Source: an uncultured Chitinophagales bacterium (GTDB lineage: Bacteria > Bacteroidota > Bacteroidia > Chitinophagales > JAHDHT01). From it: a stretch of DNA of 64,000 nt. Below, one piece after another: positions 47,901 through 56,046 of this stretch. Within the stretch, counting starts at the first letter, position 1. Each line of letters starts with the position of its first letter. Below the pieces are notes generated by a model, which was not told the DNA's origin, did no database searches, and worked only from the letters and a program-made list of their open reading frames with translations. A program made the position numbers and the translations under genes. The stretch spans positions 19,851 to 83,850 of the forward strand of contig CALHDG010000130.1 in assembly GCA_938023075.1 (NCBI GenBank), written 5' to 3'.

Positions 47901-48965
47901 TTATCGTTCTTGACTAAAGTATTGTCTTTTTATTTTGCCAGATTGGGTTCGTTCAAATTTAGGAAGTACCTTGATTTCCTTAGGCATATATTTATCTTCT
48001 AAAACCCTACTCATCTGTTTTTTTAAAACACCTAAATCAATTGAAGTTTCAGATTCAATTACCAGAATCATCCGTTGACCTAGCAATTCATCTTTACTTG
48101 AAGTAATGTAAAAAGGCTGGCTAATAAAATCCTGAATTTGTGTTTCTATTTTTTCTGGAATTATTTTAATACCACCAGAGTTAATCACATTATCATATCT
48201 GCCTAACCATTCAAATTGATGCTCATTTTTAAGTTTGATGAGATCATTTGTAATTAACGGATGGTCAGCAAATTCCGGTGCCTCTATAATTAAACAATCT
48301 CTGCTATCTTTTGAAATGTTAATATGTTCTAACACTTTAAAATACTTTGAAGAAGGATGGTTTAGTTTTTTTATGGCAATGTGCGAAAGCGTTTCAGTCA
48401 TTCCATAACTATGATAATATTGGTTTGGAAGGGTTTTAATGGTTTCTGCTAGAGCGGAATCTACCGGAGCACCGCCAAGTAAAACGTGTTTAATGTTTTT
48501 TAATTTTTTTGCAGAGGAAGAATTGTTTAAACTGACTTTTGCTTGCATTGGAGTAATAGGGCAAAAATAAAACCGTTCTTCATCACTTACATTTTTTAGA
48601 AAATCTGCTTTAGGTTCGTAATACACCAAATTTAATTGATGTTCAAAGGCTCGTACAATCATCATTTTTCCAGCAATATAGTCAACAGGTAACACCAATA
48701 ATACATCTTGCCCTTTTTTAAAATTAAAATACTTAGCTGTTTTAGCAGCAGATAATTGCATTTTCTTTTTAGCTACATTCCATTTTTTTGGCTTGCCGGT
48801 TGTACCGGAAGATTGAACTTCAATAGTTGGTTCATCTGATAAATAGTCAGCCATGAAACGGAAAATTTTTTCTTTCCAAACCGGCAAATTTAAAAAGGGG
48901 AGTACTTCAACATAATGTTGCAATTCGGCTTTAGTATAACTGTTATCGTTAATTAAATAATTCAT
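47901..48965 (-). CDS. menE: o-succinylbenzoate--CoA ligase-like AMP-binding enzyme
   Basis: EVQSSGTTGKPKKWNV; YHSYGMTETLSHIA; INSGGIKIIPEKIE; adjacent to menC. Confidence 0.85.
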   Translation of the reverse strand: MNYLINDNSYTKAELQHYVEVLPFLNLPVWKEKIFRFMADYLSDEPTIEVQSSGTTGKPKKWNVAKKKMQLSAAKTAKYFNFKKGQDVLLVLPVDYIAGKMMIVRAFEHQLNLVYYEPKADFLKNVSDEERFYFCPITPMQAKVSLNNSSSAKKLKNIKHVLLGGAPVDSALAETIKTLPNQYYHSYGMTETLSHIAIKKLNHPSSKYFKVLEHINISKDSRDCLIIEAPEFADHPLITNDLIKLKNEHQFEWLGRYDNVINSGGIKIIPEKIETQIQDFISQPFYITSSKDELLGQRMILVIESETSIDLGVLKKQMSRVLEDKYMPKEIKVLPKFERTQSGKIKRQYFSQER

Positions 48966-50015
48966 TTATAGTAAGTTAGCAAAATCCCATTCTTTTTCTT
49001 TTGAAAAATATAAATTACCATTTTCTATATATAATGGACTGTCAATATTATTATTAAATAATGTACCCGTACCTAAACCTTGAAATGTATTGGTGTTTAA
49101 GGTTGCTGTCCATTGTGCAATGCCATTTAAACCAATGTTGCTTTCTAATGCCGAAGTAACCCACCAACCAATGTTGCGCTTGTCCGCTATTTTAATCCAT
49201 TCTTCCGTTGCTTTAAAGCCACCCAATAAAGAAGGTTTCAAAATAATATATTGAGGTTTTATATCATCTAATAATTTTTCTTTTAGAGTTGTATTGAAGA
49301 TACCGATTAATTCTTCATCTAATGCTATGGGTAGGGGAGTGGCAGCACATAAAGAAGCCATTTCATTAATTTGTTTGGGTTTAATAGGTTGCTCAATAGA
49401 ATGAATGTTCAATTTAGATAAAATATCTAATTTAGTTAAAGCCTCATCACCTGGCTGAAAAGCTCCATTGGCATCTACTCTAATCATCATATCATCTGCT
49501 GTATATTGTTGCCTTATCTTTTTTAGTAAAGCTATTTCATCTTCAAAATTAATAGCACCAATTTTTAATTTAATGCATTGAAAACCTTGTTCAATTTTCT
49601 CTAAAATTTGTTGTTGCATATGCTCATAAGTGTCCATCCAAATTAAGCCATTTATCGGAATTGGTGCATTATTATCAATAAAGTCAGAAGGAAAAAGTAG
49701 ACAAGTTTGGTTTTGTTGCATATCTAAGTAAGCCATTTCCAAAGCAAAGCGTATTGCCGGATATTCAGTTAAATGTGTATCATCTAAGTTCTTTTGTTGA
49801 TTAATTTGTGCAATCACTTTATTGATCGCTGTTTCAAAATTGGAATTGGCATCATAACTTAATCCTTTAATTAAACTGGCTTCACCATAGCCGGTAATCT
49901 TTCCATTATTCAGTTTTATAATATAACTTAGTTTGTCATTTAATATTCCTCTGGAAGTACCCGCAGCCTTATTAAACTGCAGAATAATTTTTTTTATGGT
50001 AGAATTTATTAACAT
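48966..50015 (-). CDS. menC: o-succinylbenzoate synthase (enolase superfamily)
   Basis: CIKLKIGAINFEDEIALLKKIR; IRVDANGAF; SIEQPIKP; IALDEELIG; SALESNIGLNGIAQ. Confidence 0.9.
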   Translation of the reverse strand: MLINSTIKKIILQFNKAAGTSRGILNDKLSYIIKLNNGKITGYGEASLIKGLSYDANSNFETAINKVIAQINQQKNLDDTHLTEYPAIRFALEMAYLDMQQNQTCLLFPSDFIDNNAPIPINGLIWMDTYEHMQQQILEKIEQGFQCIKLKIGAINFEDEIALLKKIRQQYTADDMMIRVDANGAFQPGDEALTKLDILSKLNIHSIEQPIKPKQINEMASLCAATPLPIALDEELIGIFNTTLKEKLLDDIKPQYIILKPSLLGGFKATEEWIKIADKRNIGWWVTSALESNIGLNGIAQWTATLNTNTFQGLGTGTLFNNNIDSPLYIENGNLYFSKEKEWDFANLL

Positions 50016-50253
50016 TGTATAGTTGAAAGTGCTTAATCTAACACTTTGTTTAGAATTACGTATTTAATAGTAAGTATTTTATACCAAATTGATTATACAA
50101 TGTCACGAACCATAGCAGTGTAACATCTTATAATGAAATTGGTATTACTTGTTAAAAATAGAATACTTGATTAATTTTATAAGTATTGTGCAGAAAATTA
50201 GATGTACTTTTATGTTAAGGAATGAGAAAAAAATAACTTTACATTTTGACTTT

Positions 50254-50337
50254 GCAATTTTCTGATATACTTGGATGAAAAGCCTTGTCTTAGCCCAGCT
50301 AAGCCTGCGTTTTTCGCCTCGTTTATCAAAAAATTGC
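50254..50337 (-). repeat. structured hairpin repeat family 2, copy B
   Basis: Reverse complement GCAATTTTttGATAaacgaggcGAAAAacgcAGGCTTAGCtggGCTAAGacaAGGCTTTTC...TATCagAAAATTGC. Confidence 0.75.
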
Positions 50338-50503
50338 TTTATTATAGATAGTAAATTTATTTTTTCATTATTCTTAAAACCATTTTTGTTAGAAAAGGGG
50401 AAAATTATATTATAATATACATTTAAGTAAAATATATCGAAAAGTAGTAAAAACAGTTTGTAAATTTATTTTGTAGCAATACTAAAAACAAAACTTAAAA
50501 TAA

Positions 50504-50833
50504 ATGGGGAAAGAGTCAAACGTACGGCAGGATGATACTTCAAGTGTCGAGCAAATTAAGAATTTAATTTTTGGTGCTGAGATTAGAGTGTTTAATGAAC
50601 AATTTACAGCATTGGAAAAACAATTAAATGATCATAAACGTCTATTTGATAAAAAAATTCAATTGTTAAGTGAAGAAATAGCTGGAAATTTAGCTAATTT
50701 AGATGGAATAATACAAACTAAGTTAGATGCTAATCAAAAGCAACTTCAAAAAGAAATAGAAAAATTGAACGATGACAAAGTTGACCGGGAAAAATTGAAA
50801 GAAGTATTACTAAAAATAATAGAGGGGGTTTAA
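50504..50833 (+). CDS. 109-aa coiled-coil protein, first gene of the GTPase/two-component operon
   Basis: Heptad-rich IKNLIFGAEIRVFNEQFTALEKQLNDHKRLFDKKIQLLSEEIAGNL. Confidence 0.7.
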   Translation: MGKESNVRQDDTSSVEQIKNLIFGAEIRVFNEQFTALEKQLNDHKRLFDKKIQLLSEEIAGNLANLDGIIQTKLDANQKQLQKEIEKLNDDKVDREKLKEVLLKIIEGV

Positions 50834-51697
50834 ATGACATTTAATGAGTTAAAGGCAAATTCTATGAAAGACGATGAAATTATGTTTCAATTAAAAGAAA
50901 TTTTAGTTGGAGACGAAAAAAAAAGGCAAGAGGAGTTTCATTCTGAGCTAAAAAAAATTGAGAAAACGCTGTATGACAAAAAGGAGTTAAAGGCAGAAAT
51001 TGACCCCATTATAGATGAACGTATTGAAGATTTACGAAATCAGTTTGATCAGTTGTTTGGTGATAAAGTTCAACAGCAAATAAAAAACTCAGAAGAAGAA
51101 TTAATTGTTGCCCTTACTCCTGTAATGGGAAAATTGATTCAAAAATGGATTGCCTATGAATTTAATGAATTTAATAGCAGTATAAATGAATATATTAAAA
51201 ATTCAACCTCTATTCCAGAAATAATATATTGGAAACTGCGGTCATTTATTCTGCCGAGAGGTACTGCCGGAAAAATATTGATGGAAGCCATCGACACGGC
51301 TAAAATTATAGATATTTTTATTATTCAAAAAGAAACGGGTTTTATGATGGCTAAATATTCTGATAAAGAAACCATGAATCAAAATCAAATTGCCGGTATG
51401 ATGACAGCATTGATTAACTTTGGGCAAGATGCCTTAAAAGTTGGCGTCCGCGAAAAAATTGAACAAATTAAATATGAACTATATACCGTAAATATCTATA
51501 ATGATTTTAATTATTATGCCGCAATTTTGTTTGAACATGGTATTCAAGGTAACTTAAAATATGTTGAACCGGTAAAAAAATCGGTTGCTCGATTTATCCA
51601 ACAAGAAATTATTCCAAAAAATTATACCGATAGTGTAGATGTAGACACTTTATCAAAACAGCTTAAAGATTTTTTAAGAAAGGATGCAGTATGTTAA
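50834..51697 (+). CDS. sensor-like protein related to the N-terminal module of some OmpA-annotated proteins
   Basis: VALTPVMGKLIQKWIAYEF...LRSFILPRGTAGKILMEAIDTAKIIDIFIIQKETGFMMAKYS...MNQNQIAGMMTALINFGQDAL; starts directly after the upstream stop. Confidence 0.55.
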   Translation: MTFNELKANSMKDDEIMFQLKEILVGDEKKRQEEFHSELKKIEKTLYDKKELKAEIDPIIDERIEDLRNQFDQLFGDKVQQQIKNSEEELIVALTPVMGKLIQKWIAYEFNEFNSSINEYIKNSTSIPEIIYWKLRSFILPRGTAGKILMEAIDTAKIIDIFIIQKETGFMMAKYSDKETMNQNQIAGMMTALINFGQDALKVGVREKIEQIKYELYTVNIYNDFNYYAAILFEHGIQGNLKYVEPVKKSVARFIQQEIIPKNYTDSVDVDTLSKQLKDFLRKDAVC

Positions 51698-52179
51698 GAA
51701 AAAAGATAATTATTTTAGGTGGCTTTGCAGTAGGAAAAACATCATTACTTAAGCGATATGTTTCAAATGAGTTTAATAATGACTATTTGCCTACTATTGG
51801 AGTTAATATCAAAACTAAAATTATTACCTGTAAAAATATAGAAATTGAATTTGTTATATGGGACATTGCAGATGTGGTAACCCATAAAACTATTCCGGTT
51901 GCTTATTTACGAGGCACGCATGCGGCAGTTTTAGTATTTGATGTTGCTCGCGAAAGCAGTTATCAAAGGATATCGGAAGACTTACAGGGGATGAAAAAAA
52001 TTGATCCTTCTATCGAAATTGTAGTAGTGGGTAACAAAAGTGATTTAGTTGAAAAACAACAATTACAAAAAATAGAAGCCGATGTAGATTTTAAAATTAG
52101 CTTATTTACAAGTGCGTTAATAAATGAAAACGTAGAAGATATATTTTTACTATTAGCCGAAAAATTTATTTCAAAATGA
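51691..52179 (+). CDS. Ras/Rab-like small GTPase
   Basis: G1 GGFAVGKTS, G2 PTIGVN, G3 WDIAD, G4 VGNKSD, G5 TSA. Confidence 0.9.
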   Translation: MLRKKIIILGGFAVGKTSLLKRYVSNEFNNDYLPTIGVNIKTKIITCKNIEIEFVIWDIADVVTHKTIPVAYLRGTHAAVLVFDVARESSYQRISEDLQGMKKIDPSIEIVVVGNKSDLVEKQQLQKIEADVDFKISLFTSALINENVEDIFLLLAEKFISK

Positions 52180-52192
52180 AGAAAGGTTTGAT

Positions 52193-53362
52193 ATGGATAA
52201 AAATAATAGAAATAGCGACAAAAAAAAACAAATTAGTTTACAACAACAAAACCAAAGTTTATTAAATGCCCTTGAGTATAGAAATGTTCAACTACATTCT
52301 TTATTTAGATCTTTACCTGATCAATATTATCTGTTTTCGAGTGAAGGTATTTGTAAAGAATTTTTAACTAATGATCTATCTGAACTAATTATTAATCCGG
52401 AAAGGATGGGGGATAATGTTGTCGATTTATTTGATGATGTAACAACAGGAGAATTGATAGAAGAATATATAAAAAACGCTGCGTCAACAGGCTTGTTTTT
52501 AACCTGCAAAATCAATATGATCGATTTGCTTAATCAAAAAAGGTATTATGAGTGTCGTTTTTCGGCTACTAATAAAACTGAAGTTATGATGATTGTGCGT
52601 GATATTACTAATGAAGAATTGTATAAAGATAAACTAAAAGTTAAAGTTGATGAACTGAAAAAAACGAATGTAAAATTAAATAAATATATAAAATCGAATG
52701 AAGAACTTGAAAAATTCGCTTATATTGCCTCACATGATTTGAAAGAACCCATTAGAAATATTTCATTTTATGCTCAATATTTAAAGAAAGAATTACAAGA
52801 TTATTCAGCTAATAGTAAAGAATATACCGATGAAATTATAAAGCGAACTTTTCTTATGGAAAGTTTAATTGATAATCTTTTATTGTATTCAAGTGTTGAT
52901 AATCAAGACCTAATAATAGAAAAAATAGATTTGTCGAAACTACTGATAGATGTAAAAAGCAGTTTGAATGTATTAATTAAACAAAATAATGTATCTTTCA
53001 AGATAGAAAAAAATGTAACTATTGATGGAGATCTCTTTATGTTTCATCGTTTGTTTTATAATTTAATTCAAAATGCTATTAAGTATAGAAGCGAAAAAAC
53101 TCCTGAAATTACTATTAGCAGTAACGAAACTAAAAACTCCATATTAGTAAAGTTAATTGATAATGGCATAGGTATTTCTAAGCAATATGTTGAATATGTT
53201 TTCGGTTTGTTTAAGAAAATAAAAAATAACCAAACTGAAGGGGCAGGTTTAGGCTTATCAATTTGTAGAAGAATTGTAGAACGACATTTTGGTGAAATAT
53301 ATATAGAATCGGATTTAGGAAGCGGAACTACAATAAACATAAAATTACCTAAAAACGTATAA
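52193..53362 (+). CDS. PAS-like sensor histidine kinase
   Basis: H-box YIASHDLKEPIRNISFYAQYL; N-box NLIQNAIKYRS; G boxes LIDNGIGIS, GAGLGLSICRRIVERHFGEIYIESDLGSGT. Confidence 0.94.
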   Translation: MDKNNRNSDKKKQISLQQQNQSLLNALEYRNVQLHSLFRSLPDQYYLFSSEGICKEFLTNDLSELIINPERMGDNVVDLFDDVTTGELIEEYIKNAASTGLFLTCKINMIDLLNQKRYYECRFSATNKTEVMMIVRDITNEELYKDKLKVKVDELKKTNVKLNKYIKSNEELEKFAYIASHDLKEPIRNISFYAQYLKKELQDYSANSKEYTDEIIKRTFLMESLIDNLLLYSSVDNQDLIIEKIDLSKLLIDVKSSLNVLIKQNNVSFKIEKNVTIDGDLFMFHRLFYNLIQNAIKYRSEKTPEITISSNETKNSILVKLIDNGIGISKQYVEYVFGLFKKIKNNQTEGAGLGLSICRRIVERHFGEIYIESDLGSGTTINIKLPKNV

Positions 53363-53371
53363 TAATTTATT

Positions 53372-53833
53372 ATGAAAAAAATATTGCTAATAGAGGATAA
53401 TGAGTTAGATGTAAAAGTATTTACAAACATTGTAAAAAATTCAGAATTTAAACATTCGGAAATTAAAGTAATTAAAGATGGGGCTGAAGCCCTTGATTTT
53501 GTAATTAATACTATTGAAAAGAATCAAACATTTTGGCCCGATATTGTTTTTTTAGATCATCATTTACCTTTTAAAAATGGCGATATTGTCTTAAGATATA
53601 TAAAATCTAAACATTTGCTAAAAACTATACCGGTAATTATAATTTCTAATTCTGTACATCAAAAAGACATTTCAGAAGCGTATCATTTTCATGTAAATGC
53701 TTATATTAACAAAGCCATGGATTTGGATGTTTTTGAATATCGAATTATAAAATCTTTAGATTATTGGTTTCGGGTAGTTGAACCTGCCGATCAATATGTT
53801 ATTAAGCAAGCCAGCCAATTTGAAGATCATTGA
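53372..53833 (+). CDS. single-domain response regulator (Rcp1-like)
   Basis: ILLIEDNELDVKVF; DIVFLDHHLPFKNG; IPVIIISNS; YINKAMD. Confidence 0.93.
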   Translation: MKKILLIEDNELDVKVFTNIVKNSEFKHSEIKVIKDGAEALDFVINTIEKNQTFWPDIVFLDHHLPFKNGDIVLRYIKSKHLLKTIPVIIISNSVHQKDISEAYHFHVNAYINKAMDLDVFEYRIIKSLDYWFRVVEPADQYVIKQASQFEDH

Positions 53834-53863
53834 AACTAATTATCGTCAACTCAATATTTCTGT

Positions 53864-54871
53864 TTGAAGCCACTTTTACAATTATCGGACAAAGGTATTT
53901 ATTGCGCTTTAGGAGATTTTTTTATTGACCCATGGCAACCGGTAAAAAAAGCCTTAATTACCCATGCCCATAGCGATCATTTAAAGGCAGGTCATCAATT
54001 TTACTTGCTTCACAATAATGGAGTGAACATCGCTAAATACCGGTTAAACAATATTGGTAAAGTAGAAGGTATTGGTTTTAATCAGCCTATTGCTATTAAT
54101 GGTGTGGAGGTAACTTATTTTCCTGCCGGACATATTATTGGTTCTGCACAAATTAGGGTGGCGGCAAATAATCAAACATGGGTAGTTAGTGGCGATTACA
54201 AAACAGAACCAGATGGTTTAACAACACCTTTTGAGCCGGTTAAATGCACGCACTTTGTAACTGAGTCTACATTTGGTTTACCTATTTTTAGGTGGAAAGC
54301 TCAGCAACATATCTTTCAACAAATTAATAATTGGTGGTTAGAAAATAAAGCGCAAGGAAAGACCACTATTTTGGCAGGCTATGCCTTGGGAAAAGCTCAA
54401 CGGCTTTTAAGTGGCTTAAATACAAATATTGGTAAAATTTATACACACGGAGCTATTGAAAATGTAGTAGATATTTTTAGAAACAGTAACTTCCAATTTC
54501 CTGATACAATACGGGTGACCCCTGAAATTGCTAAAAAAGACTATGTTGGCAATTTGGTATTAACCACGCCATCGTCTTTAAACAGCAGTTGGATGAAAAA
54601 ATTTCAACCCTATAGCACCGGCATAGCTTCTGGTTGGATGAATTTAAGAGGAGCCAAGCGAAGGCGATCGGTAGATAGGGGCTTTGTATTGTCCGATCAT
54701 TGCGATTGGGCACAATTGAACGACTCTATAAAAGCAACCTGTGCCGAGTTTATTTATGTTACCCATGGATACACTCAAATTTTTACGAAATGGTTAAACG
54801 AACAAGGTTATAAAGCTAAGGTGTTGGAAACCGAGTTTGGAGAAGTTAATGAAACGGAAGATGTAGAATGA
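53864..54871 (+). CDS. ligase-associated DNA exonuclease-like MBL-fold protein
   Basis: ITHAHSDHLKAGH; YFPAGHIIGSAQIRV; VVSGDYKTEPDGLTTPFEPVKCTHFVTESTFG; LSDHCDW. Confidence 0.85.
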   Translation: MKPLLQLSDKGIYCALGDFFIDPWQPVKKALITHAHSDHLKAGHQFYLLHNNGVNIAKYRLNNIGKVEGIGFNQPIAINGVEVTYFPAGHIIGSAQIRVAANNQTWVVSGDYKTEPDGLTTPFEPVKCTHFVTESTFGLPIFRWKAQQHIFQQINNWWLENKAQGKTTILAGYALGKAQRLLSGLNTNIGKIYTHGAIENVVDIFRNSNFQFPDTIRVTPEIAKKDYVGNLVLTTPSSLNSSWMKKFQPYSTGIASGWMNLRGAKRRRSVDRGFVLSDHCDWAQLNDSIKATCAEFIYVTHGYTQIFTKWLNEQGYKAKVLETEFGEVNETEDVE

Positions 54872-54897
54872 TTTATGATAAGAAACACAGTGGAGAC

Positions 54898-55488
54898 TTA
54901 CAAACCCTCAATAAACTTCTGCTTGTTAAAGTTGTTTATAAATTCTTTTTTATCTAAAATAAATCCATTGCCAGGATGCCGCATGCTTAAGCTATCCATA
55001 TAATTGAGAGAAGCTACTCTGCCTTCAGTAAAAAACTTTAAAAAGGCAATATTCACTTTGTTTTTAAAAACATCTTGCTTTTGCTGTACACGTAATTTAC
55101 ACGCTTGAATGGCTTTTTGATAATATTGTTGAGCAGTGGCGGTGTTGCCTGCTTTTTCGTTGAGGTAACCTTCAAATGAATAGGCTTCTGAATTATTTGG
55201 TTTTAATTGATGCAATTTTTTTAAGAAAACCAAACAACTATCATACTGTTCACTCAAAAGTAATAGGTTAAATTTGGTCGCATAAAAATCGTAGTTTTTA
55301 GGTTGTAGCGCAATGGCTTTATCAATACAAGTCAAGGCTTTTTCAAATTGCTGATTCGCAGCTTCTTGCATGGCACAATCTGTAAACTCTGTCGACTTAT
55401 TTACAGAGTTATGGTTGTTTTGTTGGCAAGCTGCTAAAAAAATCAGCATAACCATCATACTAACCGAGTATTGTATTGAAGCGTGCAT
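54898..55488 (-). CDS. TPR lipoprotein
   Basis: Lipobox LAAC; TPR units. Confidence 0.75.
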   Translation of the reverse strand: MHASIQYSVSMMVMLIFLAACQQNNHNSVNKSTEFTDCAMQEAANQQFEKALTCIDKAIALQPKNYDFYATKFNLLLLSEQYDSCLVFLKKLHQLKPNNSEAYSFEGYLNEKAGNTATAQQYYQKAIQACKLRVQQKQDVFKNKVNIAFLKFFTEGRVASLNYMDSLSMRHPGNGFILDKKEFINNFNKQKFIEGL

Positions 55489-55811
55489 TAGCTTAAATTT
55501 AGTTTGAAATGTTGATAAGCTTCACTTAATTCTTTAAACAAATGTACATCTTTTTTTTGCTCTAAAACAGATAAACCTTTTTGATAAACTGAATCAGCGT
55601 CAGTAGTTTTATTCAATACTTGCAATAATTGTGCATAATGATAGTAAGTACCACCATATGCCGGATGCTCATCAATTAAAGTTTGATAATACTGCTCTGC
55701 TTTGTCAAAATGCTTGTTTTTTACATATTCCATCGCCAAAGCATACAAAATAAGTGGATCATTTGGATTTTCATTTTTAAAATCCAACAGTTGTTCAATT
55801 TTGGAATTCAC
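55488..55811 (-). CDS. TPR protein
   Basis: LIDEHPAYGGTYYHYAQLLQVLNKTTDADSVYQKGL. Confidence 0.75.
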   Translation of the reverse strand: MNSKIEQLLDFKNENPNDPLILYALAMEYVKNKHFDKAEQYYQTLIDEHPAYGGTYYHYAQLLQVLNKTTDADSVYQKGLSVLEQKKDVHLFKELSEAYQHFKLNLS

Positions 55812-56046
55812 TTTACTAAAATTATTGGCACGTGTTCAAAATTCATTCATCTAATATCAAGGTTAATTTAGTAAGAAAGCTGCGAATATAAACTTTATTC
55901 TTTACTTGAAGTTCATAGTGTGCAATTGCCTCGTTTTTTGCGTATTGAATATTAGCGATTTCTAGTTTACAAATTTTAGGAAATATATTTTACCATTCAT
56001 TTGGCTTTATATTTTGTATATTTGTTACCGTTAATTAGTAATTCAA

